NCBI GenBank assembly: GCA_023412765.1
Contig: JAEZBX010000190.1
Span: 1 to 14,740, forward strand
Source: Bacteroidota bacterium
GTDB taxonomy: Bacteria; Bacteroidota; Bacteroidia; Cytophagales; Cyclobacteriaceae
Direction of reading: 5' to 3'
DNA: 14,740 nucleotides
In this document: in pieces, positions 1 through 6,922 of the stretch
How positions within the stretch are numbered: position 1 is the stretch's first letter
Layout: the number at the start of each line of letters is the position of its first letter
Notes under the pieces: model-generated
What the model was told of the DNA's origin: nothing
The model's database searches: none
The model's input: only the letters and a program-made list of their open reading frames with translations
Position numbers and translations under genes: made by a program

Positions 1-1
1 G

Positions 2-94
2 GGTAAGTTACCAGATGTCGAGGTAGACGCCGGTGGATATTCTTTACCCAGTCTCCTTACAGATTCTGTTATTGTAGAGTTTGATCCTAAATGA
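2..94 (+). CDS. C-terminal end of an unidentified protein (partial)
   Basis: The window opens inside a + strand reading frame whose last 30 codons are visible before a TGA at 92-94. The tail reads GKLPDVEVDAGGYSLPSLL followed by TDSVIVEFDPK, an amino-acid mix that looks like a real folded C-terminus rather than chance translation. It is too short to assign to a family. It runs toward the - strand gene that ends at 217, so the heptamer inverted repeat at 125-220 lies between two convergent genes. The frame is an inference from the good coding look and the absence of another gene here; the rest of the gene lies left of the window. Confidence 0.55.
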   Translation, partial: GKLPDVEVDAGGYSLPSLLTDSVIVEFDPK

Positions 95-124
95 TTTGTG
101 CGGGAAAAGGTAGGCGGGCGGACA

Positions 125-220
125 GTATAAGGTATAAGGTATAAGGTATAAGGAGTAAGGATTAGACCCCAAAGGCAGCACTAACACCTTATACCTTATA
201 CCTTATACCTTATACCTTAC
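125..220. repeat. Heptamer tandem arrays forming a perfect 29-bp inverted repeat
   Basis: The left arm is four copies of GTATAAG (125-152) plus a G, followed by a decayed copy (AGTAAGG, 154-160). The right arm is four copies of CTTATAC (188-215) plus a partial unit (216-220). Positions 125-153 and 187-215 are exact reverse complements, with a 33-base loop between. The locus lies between a + strand gene ending at 94 and a - strand gene whose TAA stop (217-219) lies in the last partial unit. The RNA from either strand could fold into a long AU-rich hairpin, so it may end transcription from both sides. It has no GC-rich stem and U-run of a standard intrinsic terminator. It has the same design as the arrays at 4448-4607 and 9803-10382. 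Confidence 0.9.
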
Positions 221-1140
221 TTTACAACAAACTCGCCGCGACCCATAATATAATCGTCGGCATAAACCTCAAGTGTATAGCTGCCGTCTGCAAACTCAGA
301 ACCTTTGTCGTACAAGAAGGACAAGCGTTGTCTGGTATTATCGAACAAAATTTCCTGAGAAGCTGTATAAAATTCTTCTTTACCATTAAGGAGAAACGTT
401 CCTGAACCACGCGCAACATCAAAAAGAACCTGTCCATTCTCGTCGATGATCCGGATCATAATTTTCTTTCCTTCGACAGGCGCGACATTGTTTTCTGCAA
501 TGTTGAATTCAACTTTGAGTTGAGCAATCTGTCGCGCTCTGAAAGGAGACTGGCGTTCTTTTCCTCTGTCATTAAGCGCTACAATGCTAAAGTTTTCAAT
601 CTTGAGCTGAGAGGCTATTGCAACTTTTGTAGCCAATATGTCTTTGCTTTGGCTAAGCCTGTTAATGGAATCGCCCAGCGTATTTTTCTCAACCTTTAAA
701 GTTGTGTTTTCGGTTAGTAACTCTTTGTTAACTGATTGGAGCTTTTGTATCTCTTCATCTTTGTTTTTTAAGAGCATTTCATATCCTTCAACCTTGTCCT
801 TAAGCGCTTTTATCTCCTGCCCGGTTGCTCTTCTTGAGCGATTGAGTTCCGCTTCAATGTCGGATTTTGCTTTTTGAAGATCTGTAACATCGCCTCCCAG
901 CTTTGTGATCTCAGCTATCTTTTGATCAAGCTCAGCGCCAATTTCCCTAAGACGTTGTTCGGTGGTTGCCAATTCCTCCCTTGTTGACGTCAAATCGGTA
1001 TTGATTTGTTGCTTTTCTTTAGTGTCCAGGTAAATCTTTATGCCTTGTACAACCACAACAATTGATAGGATCGCTATGATGATCGCGTTACGGTTACTTC
1101 TCTTTGGAGCCTGATAGGACGTGGAGGTCGGTTCGTTCAT
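217..1140 (-). CDS. Membrane-anchored coiled-coil protein, function unknown
   Basis: This 307-residue protein is not a family I can name. It has a short basic, Ser/Thr-rich N-terminus, one hydrophobic segment at about residues 18-37 (IIIAILSIVVVVQGI), then a long charged heptad-rich coiled coil at about 40-180, and a C-terminal domain at about 180-307 of beta-strand-like sequence ending GRGEFVVK. It probably sits in the inner membrane with coiled coil and C-domain in the periplasm, although the topology is inferred. The ATG at 1140 (MNEPTS) was chosen because the frame extends upstream to 1308 only over the methyltransferase gene, giving low-quality sequence. The gene follows the methyltransferase with a 53-base gap, in the same direction. 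Its stop codon lies in a heptamer repeat. Such anchored coiled-coil proteins are common in Bacteroidota and usually annotated as hypothetical. Confidence 0.85.
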   Translation of the reverse strand: MNEPTSTSYQAPKRSNRNAIIIAILSIVVVVQGIKIYLDTKEKQQINTDLTSTREELATTEQRLREIGAELDQKIAEITKLGGDVTDLQKAKSDIEAELNRSRRATGQEIKALKDKVEGYEMLLKNKDEEIQKLQSVNKELLTENTTLKVEKNTLGDSINRLSQSKDILATKVAIASQLKIENFSIVALNDRGKERQSPFRARQIAQLKVEFNIAENNVAPVEGKKIMIRIIDENGQVLFDVARGSGTFLLNGKEEFYTASQEILFDNTRQRLSFLYDKGSEFADGSYTLEVYADDYIMGRGEFVVK

Positions 1141-1193
1141 GGTTTTAAGGATGAAACGGCAAAAATAAGTTTTCTTGAACTGCAATTCAAAAC

Positions 1194-1973
1194 CTAAAAT
1201 TGTAAAACAACATTTTGCCTGGTTAAAGATGGGTTGAAGAAGACAAGACCACAGCGATACAAGTCGATCGTGGTGTAAACAAGGTGGTGCTTTTGTATGC
1301 TGCGCCACGCGCGTTCCATTTCGTGCGAATTGTGAATATCATCGATAGCGATTATGCTATGCGCATGAACCTTTCTTAGCATTAGCTCCAGATAGCGCAC
1401 CGTTGGTTCAAAGCGGTGGTTAGCGTCAATTAACGCGAAGTCCAATTGATCAATTGTTTCGAGATAGGGTTCTAGCGTTGCATCAATATTTCCTTCGATT
1501 AACGCAATGTTTTCAATAGCATTATCGCTAAACATCGTTCTGGCAATTCTGGCAATTTCAGGTGATCCTTCAAAGGTGGCCAGTTTAACTTCATTGGAAG
1601 CCTTAGCCATGTACATCGCATTGACACCGACAGAGGTTCCCAGTTCGATTACATTTCTGAAATGAAAGTGATGTATGATCCGTGCATAAAGTGAAGAAAA
1701 CCTATGTAATGAGGTCGTAAAACGGAAAACATCTGACACTTTTCGATCACTCTTATTCATACGGACAGACCCAGCGCCCAGATCTGTTACTTTGATTATT
1801 CGATTGTCGTGTGACAATGTTTGACGTAGGTGCTGCCATTCATCCGCAGTTGTTTTTTGTTTAACTACGCGGGTGTAGAATTGAAAGAGGAAAGGAGAGT
1901 GCAGCGAATGTTCATCGACCGCATCAAGCCAGTAATTGAAAAACGATTTTAGCTGAAATAGTTTTCGACTCAC
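1194..1973 (-). CDS. Class I SAM-dependent methyltransferase (O-methyltransferase-like)
   Basis: This is a 259-residue protein with a Rossmann methyltransferase core in its second half. Motif I is VIELGTSVGVNAMYMA (about 108-123), which binds S-adenosylmethionine. The acidic end of the next strand is FEGSPE (134-139), and the later strands give DFALIDANH (178-186) and IIAIDDIH (207-214). The DANH and DDIH pattern resembles catechol-type O-methyltransferases that hold a metal, but the substrate cannot be told. Residues 1-90 are a helical extension with little family signal. The start is GTG at 1973-1971, placed directly after the apaG TGA (1976-1974); no ATG occurs near it, the first being at residue 72. 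The abutting genes imply translational coupling with apaG. A role in lipid, protein or small-molecule methylation is open. Confidence 0.85.
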   Translation of the reverse strand: MSRKLFQLKSFFNYWLDAVDEHSLHSPFLFQFYTRVVKQKTTADEWQHLRQTLSHDNRIIKVTDLGAGSVRMNKSDRKVSDVFRFTTSLHRFSSLYARIIHHFHFRNVIELGTSVGVNAMYMAKASNEVKLATFEGSPEIARIARTMFSDNAIENIALIEGNIDATLEPYLETIDQLDFALIDANHRFEPTVRYLELMLRKVHAHSIIAIDDIHNSHEMERAWRSIQKHHLVYTTIDLYRCGLVFFNPSLTRQNVVLQF

Positions 1974-2360
1974 TCAGTTGAGCCTGATCGGAGCAATCAT
2001 TGTGAACTCAGGAATATTCACCTGCATAGTGACTCCGTCTACCACGCGTTCCATCAGGTATGTACCAATCATTTTGCCCAATCCAGACTTCAAGTTACAT
2101 CCAGAAACGTATTGATGAACCTGCCCCGGTTCGAGCACCGGTTGCTGGCCAACAACACCTTCGCCTTCTACTTCGCGCTGACTGAATCCTGCATCATAAA
2201 TGTGCCAGTGTCTGCGCAATAGTTGGATGGTGTATTCGCTGTGGTTTTCGATTGATATGCGATAGGTGAATACATAGTGATATTGACTGGGGCTAGAGTA
2301 CGCCGGTTGATACTCTGTTTCCACACTTACCTTTATGCCTTGAGTAATTTCAGTCACCAT
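1974..2360 (-). CDS. apaG: ApaG-family protein
   Basis: The 128-residue protein matches the usual ApaG length (about 125) and pattern. It is a single immunoglobulin/fibronectin-like beta domain with YVFTYRISIENHS (29-41), the conserved IQLLRRHWHIYDA stretch (45-57), VEGEGVVGQQPVLEPGQ (64-80), and a C-terminal VNIPEFTMIAPIRL (114-127). ApaG was named from the apaG-apaH region of enterobacteria and has been linked to Co/Mg resistance; its molecular role is not settled. In eukaryotes the same domain occurs in F-box proteins and the polymerase-delta partner PDIP38, which suggests protein binding. The ATG at 2360 is the only sensible start. The gene is first in a likely operon with the methyltransferase and perhaps the coiled-coil gene, and is divergent from ung, so both promoters should lie in 2361-2521. 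Confidence 0.95.
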   Translation of the reverse strand: MVTEITQGIKVSVETEYQPAYSSPSQYHYVFTYRISIENHSEYTIQLLRRHWHIYDAGFSQREVEGEGVVGQQPVLEPGQVHQYVSGCNLKSGLGKMIGTYLMERVVDGVTMQVNIPEFTMIAPIRLN

Positions 2361-2521
2361 ATCGCTTCAAAAATATTAATTTTTTGCAAATCGCAAGTTA
2401 AGCTAATGAATTCTTAACAAAATATTGCAGAGGTCAGTTTTAAAGATGTTTTTCTTCAATCACCAATTTTCAGGTAATCCTCCCTTTGCCGATTTCGACG
2501 ATTGCTTTTAGTTTTGACGTC

Positions 2522-3184
2522 ATGGATGTAAAAATGGTTCCAGGGTGGAAGTCCAGACTTGCCGAGGAATTTGAAAAACCCTATTTCAGTAGCCTAATTG
2601 ACTTTGTAAAGCAAGAATATAAAACTCAAATAGTCTACCCGCCTGGAAAGGAAATCTTCAATGCATTCGATTGCTGCGAGTTTGACGACGTCAAAGTTGT
2701 GATCATCGGTCAGGATCCATATCATGGTCAGGGGCAGGCGAACGGGCTAAGCTTTTCAGTCAGGGATGGTGTCAGGATACCACCATCCTTAATGAATATT
2801 TTTAAGGAAATTCGTGAGGATCTGGGCAAGCCTATCCCTAGCTCAGGCGATCTCTCGCGTTGGTCAAAACAGGGTGTGCTCATGCTAAACGCCACCTTGA
2901 CGGTTCGCGCATTCTCGCCAGGTTCTCATCAAAATAAGGGTTGGGAAACGTTCACTGACGCTGTCATCAGGAAATTGGCAACCGAAAGGGAGCACCTGGT
3001 ATTTCTTCTTTGGGGCGCTTACGCTCAACGAAAGGGGGAAATAATTGACCGAAGCAAACACCTGGTATTGATGTCGGCGCATCCGTCCCCATTTTCTGCT
3101 GACCGGGGTTTTTTTGGGTGCAAGCATTTTAGTAAGGCAAACGAGTACCTCAAGAGTAAGGGTCTAAAGGAAATTGACTGGTAA
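2522..3184 (+). CDS. ung: Uracil-DNA glycosylase, family 1
   Basis: The enzyme removes uracil from DNA by cutting the N-glycosidic bond, starting base-excision repair in the cytoplasm. With the ATG at 2522 the protein has 220 residues, normal for the family, and begins MDVKMVPGWKSRLAEEFEK. The water-activating loop IIGQDPYHGQGQANGLSFS holds Asp65 and Tyr67; Asn123 in LMLNATLTV is the uracil-recognition residue; HPSPFSADRGFFG (187-199) holds catalytic His187 and the DNA-intercalation loop. LLWG is at 162-165. These positions agree closely with the E. coli enzyme (Asp64, Tyr66, Asn123, His187), so the enzyme should be active. The frame extends up to a TTG at 2486, adding 12 residues, but that extension is not family-like. 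It is convergent with lepB, with a 51-base gap that holds no clear terminator. Confidence 0.97.
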   Translation: MDVKMVPGWKSRLAEEFEKPYFSSLIDFVKQEYKTQIVYPPGKEIFNAFDCCEFDDVKVVIIGQDPYHGQGQANGLSFSVRDGVRIPPSLMNIFKEIREDLGKPIPSSGDLSRWSKQGVLMLNATLTVRAFSPGSHQNKGWETFTDAVIRKLATEREHLVFLLWGAYAQRKGEIIDRSKHLVLMSAHPSPFSADRGFFGCKHFSKANEYLKSKGLKEIDW

Positions 3185-3235
3185 GATTGCCGTCTGATTG
3201 CTGGTTCGAAGTTCCTGGCTTGTGAACAGGCAGAT

Positions 3236-4396
3236 CTAACGGATCAACTTAAAGAATCTACTCCATCTTATCTTGTGAAGGAAGCTTGCATTTCTGTCAA
3301 TGGATAGCCAGATGAAGAATGCCTTTCCGACGATATGATCTTCCGGTACAAATCCCCAAAACCGGGAATCCAGGGAATTATGGCGGTTGTCGCCCATCAT
3401 GAAATAGTAGTTTTGCTTAAACGTATATTCCGTCACCACTTTTCCATCGATAGTAAGCGTATTGTTGTCAATCTTAACATCGTCGTGATGTTCATATAAC
3501 TTGATGGTAGGACCGTAAAGAGCAAGGGTTGAGTCGTTAATACTGATCGTAGCTCCTTCTTTTGGTATCCAAAGTGGCCCAAAATTGTCCGTAGACCAAC
3601 TCACAATCTTGTCGGCATCGCCTGTATTGCCATTCCAATCATAATAGCTTGAGTAGGGAAGAATACCATCTTCATCGCTGCGTGTTTGCAAATTAACCCC
3701 CTTGATATAGGGCAGCGCTTTCAATTCATCAACCTTTTGCTGCGTTAGCCACATCAGATATACGAAGCTGCCATCCTGTTGCCTCCCTGATACCTGATAG
3801 TCCTCAGGGCCAAGTTCTAGTTTAATCAGGTTGCGTTCATTTATAGGCCCATCTGATGTTACCAGGTAGCTATACTGGACTTCCGGGTGATTTTCAAGAA
3901 GTTCACCATTGGTATATACCTTTCGATCCTTTATAACCAAGGTATCTCCTGCGGCAGCCACACAGCGCTTAATGTAGTTTGTTTTGAGGTCAATAGGATA
4001 GTCTACACCCTCATTGAGCCCTCGCGGCGGCACATTGAAAACAACCACATCATTACGTTTCACATGAGTAAAACCCGGCAAACGATATTGTGGCAGTTTA
4101 ATCCATTCAAGATAGGAGGGGATATTTGTGAACCAGATTTTTTGATGCGTTAAGGGTATCTGAAGGGGAGTGGTTGTTGTGCGTGTGCCGTAATGGAACT
4201 TGCTGACAAACAGGAAATCACCTACCAAAAGCGAATTCTCCATTGATGGCGTTGGAATCGTGTATGCCTCCATGATCAGCCAGCGGATTAGGGTAGCAGC
4301 GATCACTGCGAACAAGATGGCATCCCACCACTCGCGAACCTTAGATTTCGGTTTTTCCTCGTGAGACTCCTTCTTTTTCCAAAACTGCCAATTCAT
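3236..4396 (-). CDS. lepB: Signal peptidase I
   Basis: This is the membrane serine protease that cuts signal peptides from proteins leaving by the Sec route. Its 386 residues give a charged N-terminus, one membrane anchor at about 24-42 (WDAILFAVIAATLIRWLIM), the box B sequence IPTPSMENSLLVGD with nucleophile Ser51, box D YIKRCVAAAGD with general-base Lys143, and the box E sequence MGDNRHNSLDSRFWG (334-348). The catalytic Ser/Lys dyad is intact. About 150 residues (roughly 170-325) separate boxes D and E; this insert is much longer than in the Firmicute enzymes and is a usual trait of Bacteroidota LepB. Transcription comes from the dapB side, across the heptamer-repeat locus 4448-4607. One major substrate in this window would be the exported repeat protein at 12343. 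Confidence 0.97.
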   Translation of the reverse strand: MNWQFWKKKESHEEKPKSKVREWWDAILFAVIAATLIRWLIMEAYTIPTPSMENSLLVGDFLFVSKFHYGTRTTTTPLQIPLTHQKIWFTNIPSYLEWIKLPQYRLPGFTHVKRNDVVVFNVPPRGLNEGVDYPIDLKTNYIKRCVAAAGDTLVIKDRKVYTNGELLENHPEVQYSYLVTSDGPINERNLIKLELGPEDYQVSGRQQDGSFVYLMWLTQQKVDELKALPYIKGVNLQTRSDEDGILPYSSYYDWNGNTGDADKIVSWSTDNFGPLWIPKEGATISINDSTLALYGPTIKLYEHHDDVKIDNNTLTIDGKVVTEYTFKQNYYFMMGDNRHNSLDSRFWGFVPEDHIVGKAFFIWLSIDRNASFLHKIRWSRFFKLIR

Positions 4397-4447
4397 ATGA
4401 GTTGATTCTTAATTAAAACGTGCAAAGAAAGTGAAAATAATTGATCT

Positions 4448-4607
4448 GTTATTCGTTATCCGTTATCCGTTAATAGTTATTCGTTATCCGTTAATCGGGT
4501 CTGATATCGGAATGCGTACGCGGAAGAGAGTTATTAGTTAATGTTATTAGTTATTAGAATGGGCACACGCGTATGAGACGCACACTCCACGGATAACTAT
4601 TAACGGA
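4448..4607. repeat. Heptamer repeat tract with an inverted partner between dapB and lepB
   Basis: Seven contiguous heptamers fill 4448-4496: GTTATTC, GTTATCC, GTTATCC, GTTAATA, GTTATTC, GTTATCC, GTTAATC. A second group, with units GTTATTA, GTTAAT, GTTATTA and GTTATTA, lies at 4530-4556. An inverted partner is at 4591-4606 (GGATAACTATTAACGG), which matches the complement of 4467-4482 at 15 of 16 bases. The dapB stop (TAG, 4611-4609) is only 2 bases from the right edge. The 34 bases between the two groups (4497-4529), and about 34 bases before the right arm, look unrelated to the repeat. The tract occupies most of the 212-base dapB-lepB gap, and I see no small gene in it. The layout is that of the other two heptamer loci, with more decay. 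Confidence 0.85.
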
Positions 4608-4608
4608 G

Positions 4609-5322
4609 CTAAAATCTCAGGAAATCGTCCATCGTATAAATGCCTTTCCTGTCTTTTATCCATTCTGCAACCATTACAGCACCCTTTGCAAATCCCTCGC
4701 GCGAATGGGCGATGTGTTTGATTTCTATGTCATCAATTGCAGATTCATACTTTACAATATGGGTCCCAGGTACCTGGTCGATGCGGAATGATTCTATAAA
4801 AAGGTCTTCAGCTTTACCAGTCTTCTGGTTTACCCATTGTCTTTTACGCTTAACATTATTGATAATTCCCTCGGCAAGGGTGATGGCTGTTCCGCTGGGT
4901 GCATCTTTTTTTTCAGCGTGATGAATTTCGTCCAGGGCAATCTCGTACTCTGAAAGATTGTCCATCATCCGCGCTATGTATTCATTCACCTTAAAAAAAA
5001 TGTTGACTCCAAGGCTATAGTTGGAAGCATAAAAGAAGGTACTTCCATGTTTCTTGCATAAGCTTTCAATTTCCGATTTTTTGCTTAGCCATCCCGTTGT
5101 GCCGCATACTACGGGGAGTCTTCTTTCAATGCATTTTTTTAAGTTGCCAAATGCTGCATCAGGGTGGGAGAATTCAATAGCCACATCGCCGGAGGAAGTT
5201 TCAAAATCTTCCGCGTTATCGATGTCTATCCGTGCTGAAATTTGATGTCCGCGATCGAGAGCAACTCTCTCGATAATCTTTCCCATTTTTCCGTAGCCGA
5301 GTAAAATAATATCCATGTTCAT
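4609..5322 (-). CDS. dapB: 4-hydroxy-tetrahydrodipicolinate reductase
   Basis: DapB reduces 4-hydroxy-tetrahydrodipicolinate with NAD(P)H on the path to diaminopimelate and lysine, feeding cell-wall and protein synthesis. From the ATG at 5322 the protein has 237 residues, slightly short but normal for Bacteroidota. The nucleotide-binding loop is LLGYGKMGK (7-15); VVCGTTGW is at 71-78; the catalytic segment EIHHAEKKDAPSGTA (132-146) carries His134 and Lys138, corresponding to His159 and Lys163 of E. coli; SREGFAKGAV follows near 207-216. The frame extends to a TTG at 5337, but ATG at 5322 or 5316 (MDIILLGYGKMGK) fits the family better; I cannot decide between these two. The gene follows the DUF5683 gene by 71 bases and precedes lepB. 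Confidence 0.96.
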   Translation of the reverse strand: MNMDIILLGYGKMGKIIERVALDRGHQISARIDIDNAEDFETSSGDVAIEFSHPDAAFGNLKKCIERRLPVVCGTTGWLSKKSEIESLCKKHGSTFFYASNYSLGVNIFFKVNEYIARMMDNLSEYEIALDEIHHAEKKDAPSGTAITLAEGIINNVKRKRQWVNQKTGKAEDLFIESFRIDQVPGTHIVKYESAIDDIEIKHIAHSREGFAKGAVMVAEWIKDRKGIYTMDDFLRF

Positions 5323-5393
5323 GATCGTTCGGAACAAAAATGCATTTTTTACCCGTTATTCCGACTCGAAAGTTGTTTTTCTAATGGGAACCA

Positions 5394-5996
5394 TCAAAAT
5401 TTAATAACAACGGCCATCGAATTCTGTCTGCCCAGTAATTCATCCTGAGTCATTGACGGCCGGAAAGAAACTTTAAAGGTGGGATTAAGGTCAAATTCTT
5501 TTAAATGCGCATCAACATGTGCATCAACAATTTGTAATATGTACATCGCGCCCATCATGATAACCCAAAAATCTCTTTCACGTCTCGACTTGTCGACGAT
5601 GGTCCGGAGCTGTCCAGTAGTATAAGCATTGGGATCATTTGTATCTCGGTCGTTGTCGCCTGCAAGGCCGTGATCAAGATTGTAAAATAATTTTGCCTTG
5701 TAGTCAGTGTAATTGCCCTGATAAAAGTTAATGGCGTATCCTATCCCGAAAAATCCACCATACACCAGCGGCAGCTTCCAATACTTCCTATTGTAGATCT
5801 GTCCAAGGCCTGGTACCACTGCAGCATAGAGCAACGCCTTTCGCGGGTCGTAACGCGAAGCATAAGATTTTAACAGCACAGTATCAGGGCCATTTGAAAT
5901 CAGAGTGTCGCCTGGAATAACTGTCAAAGAATCCTGGGCCATCGTTGTTGCTGAACCTGCCAATAGAAACAGAATGATGGCCAGACGAATTATCAT
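5394..5996 (-). CDS. DUF5683 membrane protein
   Basis: This 200-residue protein belongs to the DUF5683 family, a family of unknown role that is typically found next to parB in Bacteroidota. A signal peptide is clear (MIIRLAIILFLLAGSATTMA, cut near residue 20), followed by a polar linker and the conserved block YDPRKALLYAAVVPGLGQIYNRKYWKLPLVYG (49-80), where PGLGQIYNRKYWK is the family hallmark. Hydrophobic segments lie at about 75-92 and 143-158. The middle (95-140) is polar, and the C-terminal part (165-200) is beta-like. The start is 4 bases past the parB stop, so the gene is almost surely in the parAB operon. Its place between parB and dapB is synteny, not proof of a partition role. It may be an envelope protein anchored in the inner or outer membrane. 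Confidence 0.9.
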   Translation of the reverse strand: MIIRLAIILFLLAGSATTMAQDSLTVIPGDTLISNGPDTVLLKSYASRYDPRKALLYAAVVPGLGQIYNRKYWKLPLVYGGFFGIGYAINFYQGNYTDYKAKLFYNLDHGLAGDNDRDTNDPNAYTTGQLRTIVDKSRRERDFWVIMMGAMYILQIVDAHVDAHLKEFDLNPTFKVSFRPSMTQDELLGRQNSMAVVIKF

Positions 5997-6000
5997 ACTT

Positions 6001-6921
6001 CTACGAATACATTTTCAAGATGTCAAGAATTCTATTAAGATCCTCCACAGAGAGGAATGGAATTCTGATGTCACCTTTTTTCCCATCGCTCCTTACCACA
6101 ACACGAGTGCCAAAATGCGAAGAAAGTTTGGATTGTAGTTGTGCTATTTCTTTTGTGGCACCCTGGGGACCGGCCTGCGCTGGTTTAGCTTTTTCTGAAG
6201 CAAGCGATCGGACCAGGTCTTCTACTTTGCGAACGGAGAGATCTTCTTCCAATGTCTTTTTGAAAATGTAGAGTTGTTTATCCGCATCTTCAACATTGAT
6301 GATGGCACGCGCATGCCCCATGGAAAGCTTATTATCGCGGACCGCTATCTGAATGTCAGGTGGAAGTTTCAACAATCGTAGGTAGTTCGTAACGGTGGTC
6401 CTATTCTTTCCCACGCGTTCTCCCAATTCTTCCTGTTTCAAACTACACTCAGACATCAATCGCTGGTAGCTTAGCGCGATTTCGATGGCGTTAAGATTTT
6501 CGCGTTGAATGTTCTCGATGAGCGCCATCTCCAGCATCTGTTGGTCGTTGGCGGCCCTGATATACGCCGGAATGGTGGCGAGTTCTGCGAGCTTCGATGC
6601 CTGAAACCTTCTTTCCCCAGAGATGAGCTGATATTGGTTGTGGGCAAGCTTGCGGACCGTAATGGGTTGGATAATGCCGTGAACTCGTATGGATTCCGCA
6701 AGTTCGACTAACGCGTCATGGTCAAAATGAGATCGCGGCTGAAACGGATTCACCTCGATCTCATCCAGAGGAATTTCGGTCATGCCACTAGGGGAGGCAT
6801 GGGGTTTGGATTCCGTATGTGCTATGCCGTGCGGTAGGGAATCGACCTCTAAACGGTCATCGGAGGAGTTATCGCTAAGCAGTGCGCTTAACCCTCTTCC
6901 CAATGCTTTCTTCTTGCTCAT
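6001..6921 (-). CDS. parB: Chromosome-partitioning protein ParB
   Basis: ParB is a CTP-dependent DNA clamp that loads at parS sites and spreads, working with ParA to move the origin region. The 306-residue protein begins with the ParA-stimulating tail KKKALGRGLSALL (3-15). The CTP-binding domain has NPFQPR (58-63), GERRFQASKLA (102-112) and ENIQRENLNAIE (136-147). A helix-turn-helix follows at about 162-185 (LKQEELGERVGKNRTTVTNYLR), and a C-terminal dimer domain is at about 255-306. The box II sequence is GERRFQA where many ParBs have GERR(Y/W/F)RA, with Gln at 107; this is a common variant to my knowledge in Bacteroidota, but it lies next to the CTP site. Only one base separates it from the parA stop, so the two are co-transcribed. 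Confidence 0.97.
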   Translation of the reverse strand: MSKKKALGRGLSALLSDNSSDDRLEVDSLPHGIAHTESKPHASPSGMTEIPLDEIEVNPFQPRSHFDHDALVELAESIRVHGIIQPITVRKLAHNQYQLISGERRFQASKLAELATIPAYIRAANDQQMLEMALIENIQRENLNAIEIALSYQRLMSECSLKQEELGERVGKNRTTVTNYLRLLKLPPDIQIAVRDNKLSMGHARAIINVEDADKQLYIFKKTLEEDLSVRKVEDLVRSLASEKAKPAQAGPQGATKEIAQLQSKLSSHFGTRVVVRSDGKKGDIRIPFLSVEDLNRILDILKMYS

Positions 6922-6922
6922 C

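Noticed and set aside
1141..1308. N-terminal extension of the coiled-coil protein to a start at 1308
   Set aside because: The extension overlaps the methyltransferase gene and reads as Cys/His/Phe-rich sequence without likeness to the rest; ATG at 1140 directly precedes a normal N-terminus.
2361..2440. ApaG promoter with TTTTG and TAACTTGC on the - strand
   Set aside because: The -7 candidate misses the last two bases of TAnnTTTG, so I do not list it as a feature, although the gap must hold promoters for both genes.
2486..2521. TTG start 12 codons upstream for ung
   Set aside because: ATG at 2522 gives a family-typical N-terminus and catalytic residue numbers that match E. coli Ung.
3185..3235. 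Terminator between the convergent ung and lepB
   Set aside because: Only 4-pair stems (CCTG/CAGG and GTTC/GAAC) without a U-run can be found.
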